From Ornithinimicrobium pratense (GTDB lineage: Bacteria; Actinomycetota; Actinomycetes; Actinomycetales; Dermatophilaceae), in the NCBI RefSeq assembly GCF_008843165.1, contig NZ_CP044427.1, positions 682,001 through 746,000 on the forward strand: a DNA stretch of 64,000 bases. The letters are read 5' to 3'. Both the position numbers and the translations under genes were made by a program. Every line of letters starts with the position of its first letter. The stretch's first letter is position 1. Below are positions 55,720 through 64,000 of the stretch, one piece after another. Under the pieces are notes generated by a model. That model searched no databases and had not been told where the DNA came from. It saw only the letters and a program-made list of their open reading frames with translations.

Positions 55720-56682
55720 GTGGTCGCCGCCCATCTTTTGCTCCGGGCCGGCGTCGCGGCAGCCACGGCGCTCATGCTCACCGCCTGCGGCGGCGCCGGT
55801 CCCCCTGACGAGGCCAGCACGAAGGATTCCGGTGGTAGCGACGAGGACAGCCTCGCCGTGGTCGCCGCCTTCTACCCGCTCGCGTATGCCGTGGAGCGGG
55901 TCGCGGGTGATCGCGTGGAACTGACGACACTGACCGCACCGGGCGCGGACCCGCACACCCTGGAACTGTCACCGGGGGACGTGCGGACGGTGGCCGAGGC
56001 AGACCTGGTGGTCTACTCCGGCGGCATGCAGGCTCCAGTGGACTCTGTCGTGCACGCCACAAGAGACGTCCATGCCCTGGACGTGGCGCCCCTGCTGGAC
56101 CTGAAACGGACCGGGGCGGGCGTCGACGAGGAGGTGTCCGATGCTGAAGGCACCCCTCACCCGGTGGACCCGCACTGGTGGCTTGATCTGGACCGCTACG
56201 CCGTCGCGGCCGGGGTGATCGCCGACGAGCTCAGCCTCCTGGACCCGGCTGGTGCCGACGCCTACCGTCGTGGCGCGGAGGCGCTCGCGGGTGACCTGGG
56301 CGAGCTCGCCGCGGAGTACGAGGATGGGCTGGCCCAGTGCCGGCAGCAGATCGTTGTCACCTCGCACGAGGCCTTCGGTTACCTCACCGACGCCCACGGC
56401 TTGGTGCAGGTCGGCATCTCCGGTCTGGCGCCGGAGGCGGAGCCCAGCCCGGCGCGGATGGCTGACATCGCCGCCGTCGTCCGGGAGCACGACGTCGACA
56501 CCGTCTATGCCGAGGTCATCCTCGGTAGCCAGCTCGCCGAGACGATCGCCAGCGAGACGGGAGCCCGAGTGCTCGTCCTCGACCCCGTCGAGGGCATTAC
56601 GTCAGCCAGCCCCGGCTCCAACTACCTGGAGGTGATGCGCAGCAACCTCGAGGCGCTTCGCGACGGCCAGGGGTGCAGTTGA
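55720..56682 (+). CDS. aztC: Zinc-binding lipoprotein of ABC type (AztC/ZnuA-like)
   Basis: A 320-residue cluster A-I solute-binding protein. Lipobox LMLTAC with Cys near 23. Zinc ligands by position are H79 (GADPHTLELSP), H152 (DPHWWLD) and H216 (SHEAFGY), with the acidic fourth ligand late in the protein. The long His-rich loop of ZnuA is absent, as in AztC, which relies on AztD. The GTG lies 3 bp after the aztD stop, so the two are co-transcribed. No permease or ATPase gene is adjacent. Confidence 0.88.
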   Translation: MVAAHLLLRAGVAAATALMLTACGGAGPPDEASTKDSGGSDEDSLAVVAAFYPLAYAVERVAGDRVELTTLTAPGADPHTLELSPGDVRTVAEADLVVYSGGMQAPVDSVVHATRDVHALDVAPLLDLKRTGAGVDEEVSDAEGTPHPVDPHWWLDLDRYAVAAGVIADELSLLDPAGADAYRRGAEALAGDLGELAAEYEDGLAQCRQQIVVTSHEAFGYLTDAHGLVQVGISGLAPEAEPSPARMADIAAVVREHDVDTVYAEVILGSQLAETIASETGARVLVLDPVEGITSASPGSNYLEVMRSNLEALRDGQGCS

Positions 56683-56706
56683 GCTGACGGCGTGGTCAGC
56701 GCCGGG

Positions 56707-57909
56707 TCAACCGACCTCGTCCCGGGCTGCGACGAAGGCGCCGACGCAGGCGCGGACGTCGTCCTCGGAGTGGGCCGCGGAGAGCTGGACCCTGATCCGG
56801 GCCCGGCCTCTCGGGACGACGGGGAAGGAGAAGGCGATGACGTAGACACCCTTGGTGAGCATGACGTCGGCGATCTGGCTGGCCTTGAGGGCGCCGTCCT
56901 CGCCGGGGAACATCACCGGGACGATCGCGTGCTCGCCGGGCAGGAGGTCGAAACCGGCCTCGGTCATGAGCGAGCGGAAGAGCTCGGCGTTGCGGCGCAG
57001 CACCTGGCGGGGCTCGTCGGAGTCGCGGGCGATCGCCAGCGCCTTCAGCGACCCGGCGACCACCGACGGCGCGACGGCGTTGGAGAACAGGTAGGGCCGG
57101 CCACGCTGCTTGAGCAGGTCGACGACCTCCTGCGGACCGGCGACGAAGCCGCCCGAGCCGCCCCCGAGGGCCTTGCCAAAGGTGCCGGTGAGAATATCGA
57201 TACGGTTGTTGACGCCGTCAAAGACCCCGCAGGCCTCGTGCGAGCCACGGCCGCCCTGACCGACGAAACCGGTCGCGTGCGAGTCGTCGACCATGACCAT
57301 CGCGCCGAACTCCTCGGCGAGGTCGCAGATCTGCTCCAGCGGGGCGAGGTAGCCGTCCATCGAGAAGGCACCGTCGGTGACGATCAAGGTGCGACGCGTG
57401 TCGGCCGCACGTGCGGCCTCGAGCTGGGCCCGCAGGTCGACCATGTCCCGGTTGCGGAAGCGGAAGCGCTGGGCCTTGGACAGCCGGACGCCGTCGATGA
57501 TCGAGGCGTGGTTGAGCTCATCGGAGATCACCGCGTCCTCGGCGGTGAGCAGGACCTCAAAGATCGCGCCGTTGGCGTCGAAGCAGGAGGGGAAGAGGAT
57601 GGCGTCCTCGGTGCCGACGAAGTCGGCGATGGCCCGCTCCAGGTCCCGGTGCAGAGTTTGGGTGCCGCAGATGAAGCGCACCGAGGCCATCCCGAAACCC
57701 CACTCATCGAGTGCCTCCCGCGCGGCGGCGACGACCTCGGGGTGGTTGGCCAAGCCCAGGTAGTTGTTGGCGCAGAAGTTCAGCGCGTCGCCCTGGGTGG
57801 TGCCGATGTGGCTGCTCTGGGCAGTGGTGATCAGCCGTTCCTTCTTGGTCAGCCCGTCCGCCTCGATCTGGTCGAGCTCGGCGCGCAGCTGGTCCTTGAC
57901 TCCGTACAT
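56707..57909 (-). CDS. kbl: Glycine C-acetyltransferase (2-amino-3-ketobutyrate CoA ligase)
   Basis: A PLP enzyme cleaving 2-amino-3-oxobutanoate with CoA to glycine and acetyl-CoA, second step of threonine breakdown. 400 residues: [37 protein letters not shown] and PLP lysine K246 in [25 protein letters not shown] ribosome site. Starts 10 bp after the tdh stop. Confidence 0.96.
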   Translation of the reverse strand: MYGVKDQLRAELDQIEADGLTKKERLITTAQSSHIGTTQGDALNFCANNYLGLANHPEVVAAAREALDEWGFGMASVRFICGTQTLHRDLERAIADFVGTEDAILFPSCFDANGAIFEVLLTAEDAVISDELNHASIIDGVRLSKAQRFRFRNRDMVDLRAQLEAARAADTRRTLIVTDGAFSMDGYLAPLEQICDLAEEFGAMVMVDDSHATGFVGQGGRGSHEACGVFDGVNNRIDILTGTFGKALGGGSGGFVAGPQEVVDLLKQRGRPYLFSNAVAPSVVAGSLKALAIARDSDEPRQVLRRNAELFRSLMTEAGFDLLPGEHAIVPVMFPGEDGALKASQIADVMLTKGVYVIAFSFPVVPRGRARIRVQLSAAHSEDDVRACVGAFVAARDEVG

Positions 57910-57919
57910 GTCTCTCTCC

Positions 57920-58978
57920 TCAGCTCCAGTCCATGATGACCTTGCCGACCTCGCCGGAGCGGGCGGCGGCAAAGGCCTGCTCCCACTGCTCGGCGGGGAA
58001 GCGGTGGGTGATGACCGAGCGGATCCGGTCCCGCAGCAGCTGCGAGGTCTGCAGCATGGCGGTCATCTTGTACCAGGTCTCGTACATCTCCCGGCCGTAG
58101 ATCCCCTTCAGCGTGATCATGTGCGTGATCACCTTGCCCCAGTCAATCGCGTAGGGCTCGGCGGGCAGCCCCAGCATGGCCACCTTGGCGCCGTGGGTGC
58201 AGTTGTCGATGAGCTCGCTCATCGCGCGCGGGCTGCCGCTCATCTCCAGCACCACGTCGAAGCCCTCGGTCATGCCCAGCCGCCGCTGAGCGTTCGAGAT
58301 CCGCTCGCGGGAGACGTCGACGGCCAGGTCGGCCCCGACCGCCCGCGCCTGCTCCAGACGGGGCGCCGAGACGTCAGTCACCACGACATACCGAGCGCCG
58401 GCGTGCCGGGCCACCGCGGCGGCCATCACCCCGATCGGCCCCGCGCCGGTGATGAGCACGTCCTCGCCCTCCAGCGGGAACGACAGGGCGGTGTGCACGG
58501 CGTTGCCGAGCGGATCGAAGACGGCGCCCAGGTCTGGGTCGATGAGGTCAGGCTGCACCCAGACGTTGCTGTGGGGCACGACCACGTAGTCGGCGAAGCA
58601 GCCGTCGCGGTTGACGCCGAGGTTAGAGGTGTTGACGCACATGTGCCGGCGGCCGGCGCGGCAGTTGCGGCAGTGCCCGCAGACCACGTGCCCCTCGACC
58701 GAGCAGCGCTGCCCGACCTGCAGTCCGTAGCGGTCGCCGGGCACCCCCTGGCCGAGCTCGACGATCTCGCCGTAGAACTCGTGCCCGACGACCAGCGGCG
58801 GCTGAAGCATGGAGGCGGCCCAGTCGTCCCAGGCCTGGATGTGCAGGTCGGTGCCGCACAACCCCGCCCGCAGCACCCTGATCTTCACCTCGCCCGGCCC
58901 GGGGGAGGGCTCGGGGACGTCGGTAAGGACCAGGCCGGGCCCGGCACTGGGCTTGACGAGGGCGCGCATGGTCCCCAT
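57920..58978 (-). CDS. tdh: L-threonine 3-dehydrogenase
   Basis: A zinc MDR-family enzyme oxidising threonine to 2-amino-3-oxobutanoate with NAD+. 352 residues: catalytic zinc Cys C41 in [16 protein letters not shown], structural four-Cys lobe [15 protein letters not shown], Rossmann motif [14 protein letters not shown] and late [12 protein letters not shown]. An ATG three codons later is an alternative start. Operon tdh-kbl. A short palindrome sits directly before the start. Confidence 0.95.
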   Translation of the reverse strand: MGTMRALVKPSAGPGLVLTDVPEPSPGPGEVKIRVLRAGLCGTDLHIQAWDDWAASMLQPPLVVGHEFYGEIVELGQGVPGDRYGLQVGQRCSVEGHVVCGHCRNCRAGRRHMCVNTSNLGVNRDGCFADYVVVPHSNVWVQPDLIDPDLGAVFDPLGNAVHTALSFPLEGEDVLITGAGPIGVMAAAVARHAGARYVVVTDVSAPRLEQARAVGADLAVDVSRERISNAQRRLGMTEGFDVVLEMSGSPRAMSELIDNCTHGAKVAMLGLPAEPYAIDWGKVITHMITLKGIYGREMYETWYKMTAMLQTSQLLRDRIRSVITHRFPAEQWEQAFAAARSGEVGKVIMDWS

Positions 58979-58980
58979 CC

Positions 58981-58994
58981 TGACGTATCCGTCA
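58981..58994. promoter_or_regulatory. TGACG-N4-CGTCA palindrome before tdh
   Basis: A 5-bp inverted repeat spaced by TATC, 2 bp upstream of the tdh ATG on the minus strand; a candidate operator for the tdh-kbl operon. Confidence 0.4.
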
Positions 58995-59083
58995 GCCCAG
59001 ACCGCGGTGCGGGGGTGCCGGTCGACCTGCCGCTACGGTGGCGCGGTGGAGGAGCGGGTGGAGACGATCGCAGGAGGCCTGTG

Positions 59084-59653
59084 GTGACGCGGGAGGTGGG
59101 GGTGGCTCACGAGGATGACGTGGCCCGGGTGCTGGCCGTCGTCCGGCGGGAGGGGGGTCGGCGCTCGACGGATGGTCCGCTGGTGGTCGCCGTGGACGGG
59201 CCCAGCGGGTCCGGCAAGACGGTGCTGGGCACGGCTCTGGCCGCGCGGCTGGACGCGCCCCTGGTGCACATGGATGACCTCTTCCCGGGCTGGGGCGGGC
59301 TGGCGCAGGCGCCCGGTCTGCTTGCCACGCAGGTGCTGGAGCCGCTTGCGCGGGGTGATCGGGCGGCATACCGGCGCTGGGACTGGCACCGGGACGACTG
59401 GGCGCAGTCAGTTGCGGTCCCGCCCACGCAACTGCTCGTCGTCGAGGGGTGCGGCAGCAGCGTCGGACCAGCCGCGAGGTATGTCGCGGTGGCGGTCTGG
59501 GTGGAGGCGGACCCGGCGGAGCGGATGCGGCGCGGGCTGGCCCGGGACGGGGAGAGCTACCGCCCGCACTGGGAGCGGTGGGCGGCCCAGGAGGAGGTCC
59601 TGTTCAGGGCGGACGGCACCCGTGAGCGGGCAGACGTGCTGGTCCGGACCTGA
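59084..59653 (+). CDS. Uridine kinase-like P-loop protein
   Basis: 189 residues: Walker A in VAVDGPSGSGKTVLG, MDDLFPGWGGLAQAP (substrate Asp pair), WDWHRDDWAQSV and the Walker-B-like LLVVEGCGSSVGP. Layout matches the uridine/cytidine or pantothenate-kinase-like group; target not certain. AGGAGG lies 6 nt before this GTG and only 3 nt before another GTG one codon upstream, so this start was preferred. Confidence 0.8.
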   Translation: MTREVGVAHEDDVARVLAVVRREGGRRSTDGPLVVAVDGPSGSGKTVLGTALAARLDAPLVHMDDLFPGWGGLAQAPGLLATQVLEPLARGDRAAYRRWDWHRDDWAQSVAVPPTQLLVVEGCGSSVGPAARYVAVAVWVEADPAERMRRGLARDGESYRPHWERWAAQEEVLFRADGTRERADVLVRT

Positions 59654-59708
59654 GGAGTTCGCCGATTTCGCCGAGGTATCGGCGGGTGGTAATATTCTTC
59701 GCTGTTGC

Positions 59709-59784
<76 letters not shown>

Positions 59785-59804
59785 TCGCACGGCAGCATCA
59801 GCAC

Positions 59805-59831
59805 GGGGCAGGTCCGGTTCGGGCCTGCCCC
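59805..59831 (+). terminator. Terminator after tRNA-Lys
   Basis: An 11-bp stem (59805-59815 with 59821-59831, one G-U) and a 5-nt loop, followed by TTCT. Confidence 0.7.
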
Positions 59832-59847
59832 TTCTGCATCCCCGTGC

Positions 59848-59853
59848 CACACT
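59848..59853 (+). promoter_or_regulatory. -10-like hexamer for the YihY/BrkB gene
   Basis: CACACT, 7 nt before the GTG at 59861; CANNNT variant. Confidence 0.35.
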
Positions 59854-59860
59854 TCTCGAC

Positions 59861-61006
59861 GTGAGTGATACGCAGCATCGAGAGACCATCGAGCGGGGCA
59901 AGGACGACGGGAAGTTCGAGCGGGCGCAGGACAACGCCCCGGACAGCCCCTCCGACCTGCCGAAGTCGCACTGGAAGGGTGTGCTCAAGCGCACCTTGTC
60001 CGAGTTCGGCAAGGACGGTGGGCCCGACCTGGCCGCTGCGTTGACCTACTTCGCGATCATGTCGCTGGCGCCGATGGTGCTGGCCCTGTCCACGCTGCTG
60101 TCCCTCTTCGGCCAGTCCGGGGCCGAGGGGGAGGGTGGCGCGATCAACGAGGTGATCGACCAGCTGGGCGGCGATCTGGGGGTGCAGCAGGACACGTTGG
60201 AGACGGTCAAGAGCTATATCGCCAGCATGGGCGAGTCCGGGGGAGCAGGGATCCTGCTAGTCGTCGGTCTGCTCGGCGCCCTGTGGTCGGCCTCCAACTA
60301 CGTCAACGCCTTCAGCAGGATGATGAACAAGGTTTATGAGATCGAGGAGGGGCGGCCGGTGTGGAAACTGCGCCCCTGGCTGCTGGTCATCACCCTGCTG
60401 ATGCTCCTGGGCCTGGTCACCATCATTCTCTCCGTCACCCTGTCCGGTGCGGTGTCCGAGGCGGTCTTCGGCGCAATCGGGTTGTCCGGGACCGTCGACA
60501 CGGTGTGGAACATCGCCAAGTGGCCGGTCATCCTGGTGATCCTCGTCGTCATGGTGGCGTTGCTCTACTGGGGCACTCCCAACGTGCGCCAGCCCTCGTT
60601 CAAGTGGCTCTCGCCCGGCGCGGCGCTCGCTGTGATCGTGGCCATCCTCGCGGCGGCCGGCTTCTTCTTCTACCTCACCGGTTTCGGCGGGGAGGAGAGC
60701 TACAACGCCACCTACGGTGCGATCGGTGGTGTGATCATCCTGCTGCTGCTGATCTTCATCATCAACAACGTGCTGGTCATTGGTGCTGAGCTGGACGCCG
60801 AGCTGGAGCGCGGCCGGGAGCTGGCTGCCGGGATGCCCGCGGAGGAGGACATCCTGCTGCCGCCCCGGGACGTGAAGGGGACGCAGAAGAAGGAGGCCAA
60901 GCAGGCCGACGCGGTCCGCGAGGCCCGCAAGCAGCGGATGACGGCCGCCGGCGAGCTGCGCCGGCAGGGCAAGGACGTCGGGCTCGAGGGCCGCGGCAAA
61001 GACTGA
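59861..61006 (+). CDS. YihY/BrkB-family inner membrane protein
   Basis: 381 residues. A charged N-terminus (1-45), then about six membrane segments between 60 and 320, with the family landmarks DLAAALTYFAIMSLAPMVLAL, GALWSASNYVNAFSRMMNKVYEI and VLVIGAELDAELER. A Lys/Arg-rich cytoplasmic tail follows (325-381). Once called ribonuclease BN, a label since abandoned; real function unknown. Confidence 0.9.
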   Translation: MSDTQHRETIERGKDDGKFERAQDNAPDSPSDLPKSHWKGVLKRTLSEFGKDGGPDLAAALTYFAIMSLAPMVLALSTLLSLFGQSGAEGEGGAINEVIDQLGGDLGVQQDTLETVKSYIASMGESGGAGILLVVGLLGALWSASNYVNAFSRMMNKVYEIEEGRPVWKLRPWLLVITLLMLLGLVTIILSVTLSGAVSEAVFGAIGLSGTVDTVWNIAKWPVILVILVVMVALLYWGTPNVRQPSFKWLSPGAALAVIVAILAAAGFFFYLTGFGGEESYNATYGAIGGVIILLLLIFIINNVLVIGAELDAELERGRELAAGMPAEEDILLPPRDVKGTQKKEAKQADAVREARKQRMTAAGELRRQGKDVGLEGRGKD

Positions 61007-61025
61007 AGGGCCGCCGGGGCGTGCC

Positions 61026-61505
61026 TCAGTCCCGCACGGGCAGCGCGCGGGCGCTGATCACCGGACGGGGCGAGGTGACGTGCGCCGGCACCACCACCGC
61101 GACGGTCTGGGCCGGCTGCAGGTCCGGGCAGACCCAGACCCGGTCACCGGGACGGAACCCGGTCGTGCCGCGGGGGAGCACCACGCTCACCGCACCCTGC
61201 TGACCACCCTCCAGGACGATCTCGTCCTCGGTGAGGCGGCCCACCGTGCCCCTGACCACCGGCCCCTGCCGGGCTCGCACCCAGCGCGGCAGCTGGAAGA
61301 AGTAGGCCAGCACCGCGACCAGGACCAGCAGTGGCAGCGCCCGGGTCGCCGCCTCCTGCACGGGCCGCTCCAGCCACAGGATGCTCACCCCCAGGTAGAG
61401 CAGCATCGCCACCAGCAAGCCAGCGCCACCCAGCACCATCAGCCGGCGTGCCTCGGCGCGCACCAGGGTGATCGCGTCGGCCTCGGAGATCGTCGCTGGG
61501 TTCAT
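61026..61505 (-). CDS. Two-segment membrane protein with NfeD-like C-terminal domain
   Basis: 159 residues. Membrane segments near 25-45 and 57-73, then a small beta-rich soluble domain (VVRGTVGRLTEDEIVLEGG...VVLPRGTTGFRPGDRVWVCP) that looks OB-like. The ATG at 61505 was preferred over one three codons upstream because TGCAAT lies 7 nt before it. I do not recognise a named family. Convergent with the YihY gene. Confidence 0.68.
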   Translation of the reverse strand: MNPATISEADAITLVRAEARRLMVLGGAGLLVAMLLYLGVSILWLERPVQEAATRALPLLVLVAVLAYFFQLPRWVRARQGPVVRGTVGRLTEDEIVLEGGQQGAVSVVLPRGTTGFRPGDRVWVCPDLQPAQTVAVVVPAHVTSPRPVISARALPVRD

Positions 61506-61512
61506 GCCCCGC

Positions 61513-61518
61513 ATTGCA
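61513..61518 (-). promoter_or_regulatory. -10-like hexamer for the two-segment membrane protein
   Basis: TGCAAT on the minus strand, 7 nt from the ATG at 61505. Confidence 0.35.
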
Positions 61519-61645
61519 TCACGCCGGCGTCGCCCGCCTCCACGGCCCCGACCACCAGGCCACGAGCGTGCTGTTCAGATCAGGCCGGGCGACGTTGTAG
61601 GATGGTCCGCGTTGTCCGGACAGCCCAGGTTGCCCGGATGAACAT

Positions 61646-61719
61646 GGTGGGTGTAGCTCAGCAGGTAGAGCGCCGCGTTGTGGTCGCGGATGTCGCGGGT
61701 TCAAGTCCCGTCACTCACC
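61646..61719 (+). tRNA. tRNA-His (GUG)
   Basis: Acceptor GTGGGTG (61647-61653) pairs with CACTCAC. The extra G at 61646 can pair with discriminator C73 (61719), the His hallmark. Anticodon stem CCGCG/CGCGG with loop TTGTGGT gives GUG. CCA is not encoded, unlike the other two tRNAs here. Confidence 0.95.
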
Positions 61720-61753
61720 CGGAGAGATGGCGCCGGGTGCGCCACCGCAGGAT

Positions 61754-61791
61754 GGCCCCAGACTCCGCGCAACCGCGCAAAGTCTGGGGCC
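61754..61791. terminator. Terminator after tRNA-His
   Basis: An 11-bp perfect stem GGCCCCAGACT/AGTCTGGGGCC with an inner GCGC/GCGC hairpin, 34 bp after the tRNA. Confidence 0.7.
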
Positions 61792-61913
61792 ATTGCGTGT
61801 TTCGGTGCTCTCGCCGTGCGGTTCGGCTGCCCCGCTCTGGGCGCCGCCCGACCTGAGTATCTTCCTCGCCCCTGTCCCGGACAACCCTGCTCTAGAGGTG
61901 GCAGGATGCAGAG

Positions 61914-64000
61914 ATGACGGACGTCGAGGCCACCACGGAGCGTCGCGAACGAAAAGACCGGTTCATGTCCCGGCTCGGTCGCCTGGGCCAGGAGATGGCC
62001 ACCGACCGGCCGTTGGAGCGTCACGCTCTCGCGCACGACGCCTCGCACTATCTGCTCATCCCCGATGTCGTCGTCCGCCCGCGCAGCACCGAGGAGGTGG
62101 CCGCGCTCCTGCGAGCATGTGCTCAGGAGGGGATGCCCCTGACCTTCCGCTCGGGTGGGACGAGCCTGTCCGGTCAGGCCGTGACGGAGCACGTGCTGGT
62201 CGACACCCGGCTTCACTTCTCTCGGGACGTGCAGGTGCTCGACGACGGCGCTCGGGTCCGGGTTGCCCCCGGCGTCACGGTGCGCCAGGTCAACGCGCGG
62301 CTGGCTCCATACCGGACCAAACTCGGCCCGGACCCGGCGAGCGAGGGGGCGTGCACGGTCGGTGGGGTGGTGGCCAACAACTCCAGCGGCATGCACTGCG
62401 GCACCGAGTTCAACACCTACGAGACGCTGGACTCGCTCGTGGTCGTCCTGTCCAGCGGCACGGTCCTGGACACCGGTGCCGAGGATGCGGGCGAACGGCT
62501 GAGGGCGCTGGAGCCGGCCTTGCACGAAGGGTTGCTGCGGCTGCGCGACCGGCTGCGCGGTGACCCTGAGTCGGTCGCTACTGTCCGCAGATTGTTCTCG
62601 TTGAAGAACACGATGGGGTACGGCCTCAACTCCTTCCTCGACCACGACGACCCGGTCGCGATCCTTGAGCACCTCATGGTTGGCAGCGAGGGGACGCTCG
62701 GCTTCATCGCGTCGGTGACCTTCCAGACGGTGCCGGTGCGGCCTAAGGTGGCGACCGGGCTGCTCGTCTTCGACACGGTCCGCGCGGCCACGGGTGTCGT
62801 CCCGCAGATCGTGGAGGCGGGTGCCGTCACGGCCGAGCTGCTGGACGCTGCTTCCCTGCGCGTCTCTGCGCTTGCCCCGGGCGCCCCTGCCCAGATCACC
62901 GGGCTGCAGGTGGAGGAGCATGCGGCCCTGCTGGTGGAGTGGCATGCCGACACCGCCGAGGAGCTCGCCGGGGTCACGAGCGCAGCCCAGCAGGTGCTCG
63001 AGGCCCTGCCACTGACCGCACCTGCCGTGCTCACCGGTGCGGTCGCCGAGCGGGCCGCGCTCTGGACTGTCCGCAAGGCTCTCTATTCCGCGGTGGCTGG
63101 TGCCCGGCCTCAAGGCACCAACGCCCTGCTGGAGGACATCGCCGTCCCCCTCGACGTCCTGGGCCGCACCTGCGTCGACCTCACCGCCATGTTCGACCGG
63201 CACGGTTATGAGGAGTCGGTGATCTTCGGGCACGCCAAGGACGGCAACGTCCATTTCATGCTCAACGAGAGGTTCACCGACCCCGTCGCCCTGCAGCGCT
63301 ATGCGGACTTCACCGAGGACATGGTCGAGCTCGTCCTCGCCCGCGGTGGGACGCTCAAGGCTGAGCACGGGACCGGGCGGATCATGGCGCCGTTCGTCGA
63401 GCGGCAGTACGGGCACGAGCTCTACGCGGTCATGCGGGAACTCAAGGCACTGTTCGACCCCGCAGGTCTGCTGGGACCCGGCACGATCCTGGGAGATGAC
63501 CCACTGGTCCACCTCAAGGACCTCAAGACCGCGCCTGTCGTGGAGGAGGAGGTTGACCGCTGCGTGGAGTGCGGATTCTGCGAGCCGGTCTGCCCCTCGC
63601 GCGACCTCACCCTCACCCCCCGCCAGCGGATCGTGCTGCGGCGCGAGATGACCGCGGCGGCTGACCGTGGTCACCTGGAGCTCGCCGCCTCCCTGGAGGC
63701 CGATTACGACTACCCCGGGCTGCAGACGTGCGCGGTGGATGGGATGTGCCAGACCGCCTGCCCTGTGCAGATCAACACCGGCGACCTGGTCCGCCGGCTC
63801 CGCGCGGAGGACGCGGGGCCGATCGCCCAGGGGAGCTGGGCCGCGGCCGCACGGGGATGGGCGCCCGTCAGCCGCGCGGGGAGCATCGGTCTCTCGGTCG
63901 CCGACCGGCTGCCGGGGCCGCTGGGCGAGGCGGCAACCGGTCTGGCTCGCCGGGTCCTGCCGGACGAGCTCGTGCCCGCCTATCACCGAGAGCTGCCGCG
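61914..64000 (+). CDS. FAD-binding and 4Fe-4S oxidoreductase, D-lactate dehydrogenase type (partial)
   Basis: At least 695 residues, cut by the right edge. A FAD_binding_4 domain (about 40-270) has PLTFRSGGTSLSGQAV and ACTVGGVVANNSSGMHCG. A FAD-oxidase C domain follows (about 280-530) with VIFGHAKDGNVHFML and LKAEHGTGRIMAPFVE. Two cysteine clusters follow, CVECGFCEPVCPSRD and CAVDGMCQTACPVQ, each fit for a 4Fe-4S centre. A CCG-type domain is expected beyond the edge. Fused enzymes of this layout oxidise D-lactate or D-2-hydroxyacids and pass electrons to the membrane. Exact substrate not determinable. Confidence 0.88.
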   Translation, partial: MTDVEATTERRERKDRFMSRLGRLGQEMATDRPLERHALAHDASHYLLIPDVVVRPRSTEEVAALLRACAQEGMPLTFRSGGTSLSGQAVTEHVLVDTRLHFSRDVQVLDDGARVRVAPGVTVRQVNARLAPYRTKLGPDPASEGACTVGGVVANNSSGMHCGTEFNTYETLDSLVVVLSSGTVLDTGAEDAGERLRALEPALHEGLLRLRDRLRGDPESVATVRRLFSLKNTMGYGLNSFLDHDDPVAILEHLMVGSEGTLGFIASVTFQTVPVRPKVATGLLVFDTVRAATGVVPQIVEAGAVTAELLDAASLRVSALAPGAPAQITGLQVEEHAALLVEWHADTAEELAGVTSAAQQVLEALPLTAPAVLTGAVAERAALWTVRKALYSAVAGARPQGTNALLEDIAVPLDVLGRTCVDLTAMFDRHGYEESVIFGHAKDGNVHFMLNERFTDPVALQRYADFTEDMVELVLARGGTLKAEHGTGRIMAPFVERQYGHELYAVMRELKALFDPAGLLGPGTILGDDPLVHLKDLKTAPVVEEEVDRCVECGFCEPVCPSRDLTLTPRQRIVLRREMTAAADRGHLELAASLEADYDYPGLQTCAVDGMCQTACPVQINTGDLVRRLRAEDAGPIAQGSWAAAARGWAPVSRAGSIGLSVADRLPGPLGEAATGLARRVLPDELVPAYHRELP

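Overview
The window is a GC-rich (roughly 70 % by eye), densely packed chromosomal segment from an actinobacterium. It most resembles the Micrococcales, around Intrasporangiaceae or Ornithinimicrobiaceae; that placement is inferred from codon style, GTG starts and gene orders, not from a database search. I see about 60 protein genes, three tRNAs (Leu-UAG, Lys-CUU, His-GUG), no rRNA, no CRISPR array, no insertion sequence and no prophage.

Layout. (1) 1-8129, minus strand: alpha-glucan/trehalose genes glgX, glgE, treS and mak. The maltokinase gene runs off the left edge and carries a long non-kinase extension. (2) 8201-11906: a YbjN-like gene, an enoyl-CoA hydratase, a large nested inverted repeat, then a PadR regulator with two tandem HAAS-type membrane proteins. 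(3) 12036-25014: a housekeeping block etfB-etfA-iscS-mnmA-(membrane protein)-(MetE-like)-ligA-(glutaredoxin)-gatC-gatA-gatB, an order close to the one I recall from mycobacteria. (4) 25083-36840: a 2-hydroxyacid dehydrogenase, SixA, a secreted subtilase with cell-wall-binding repeats, a three-gene ABC exporter, a ketol-acid reductoisomerase-like protein that has lost nearly all its catalytic residues, ilvE, and an M20 amidohydrolase. (5) 37001-48937: murI, a metallo-beta-lactamase-fold gene, rph and rdgB, normally close neighbours, here separated by about 7 kb of accessory genes (AlkZ-like, molybdopterin oxidoreductase, two MFS carriers, YczE-like protein, ArsR-type regulator). (6) 49063-53867: thrC (frameshifted), thrB, PhzF-like, secreted SGNH hydrolase, tRNA-Leu, bcp, DUF3618. 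(7) 53868-56682: a GC-rich tandem-repeat spacer, then a zinc island with a Zur-like palindrome ahead of an AztD-like chaperone and a zinc-binding lipoprotein. (8) 56707-64000: kbl-tdh for threonine catabolism, a small kinase, tRNA-Lys, a YihY/BrkB membrane protein, tRNA-His, and a FAD/4Fe-4S oxidase cut by the right edge.

How the genes connect. GlgE-TreS-Mak interconvert trehalose, maltose, maltose-1-phosphate and alpha-glucan, with GlgX debranching the product. EtfBA, IscS, MnmA, LigA and GatCAB are core redox, tRNA-modification, DNA-ligation and tRNA-amidation functions. ThrC/ThrB make threonine while Tdh/Kbl degrade it. A recurring feature is a -10 hexamer 6-8 nt before the start codon in about 24 genes, which indicates widespread leaderless transcription and helped choose starts.

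The observations most worth following are the ketol-acid reductoisomerase pseudoenzyme beside ilvE, the zinc island without its transporter, the single-base frameshift in thrC, the 148-bp nested inverted repeat, and the structured leader ahead of an MFS gene.
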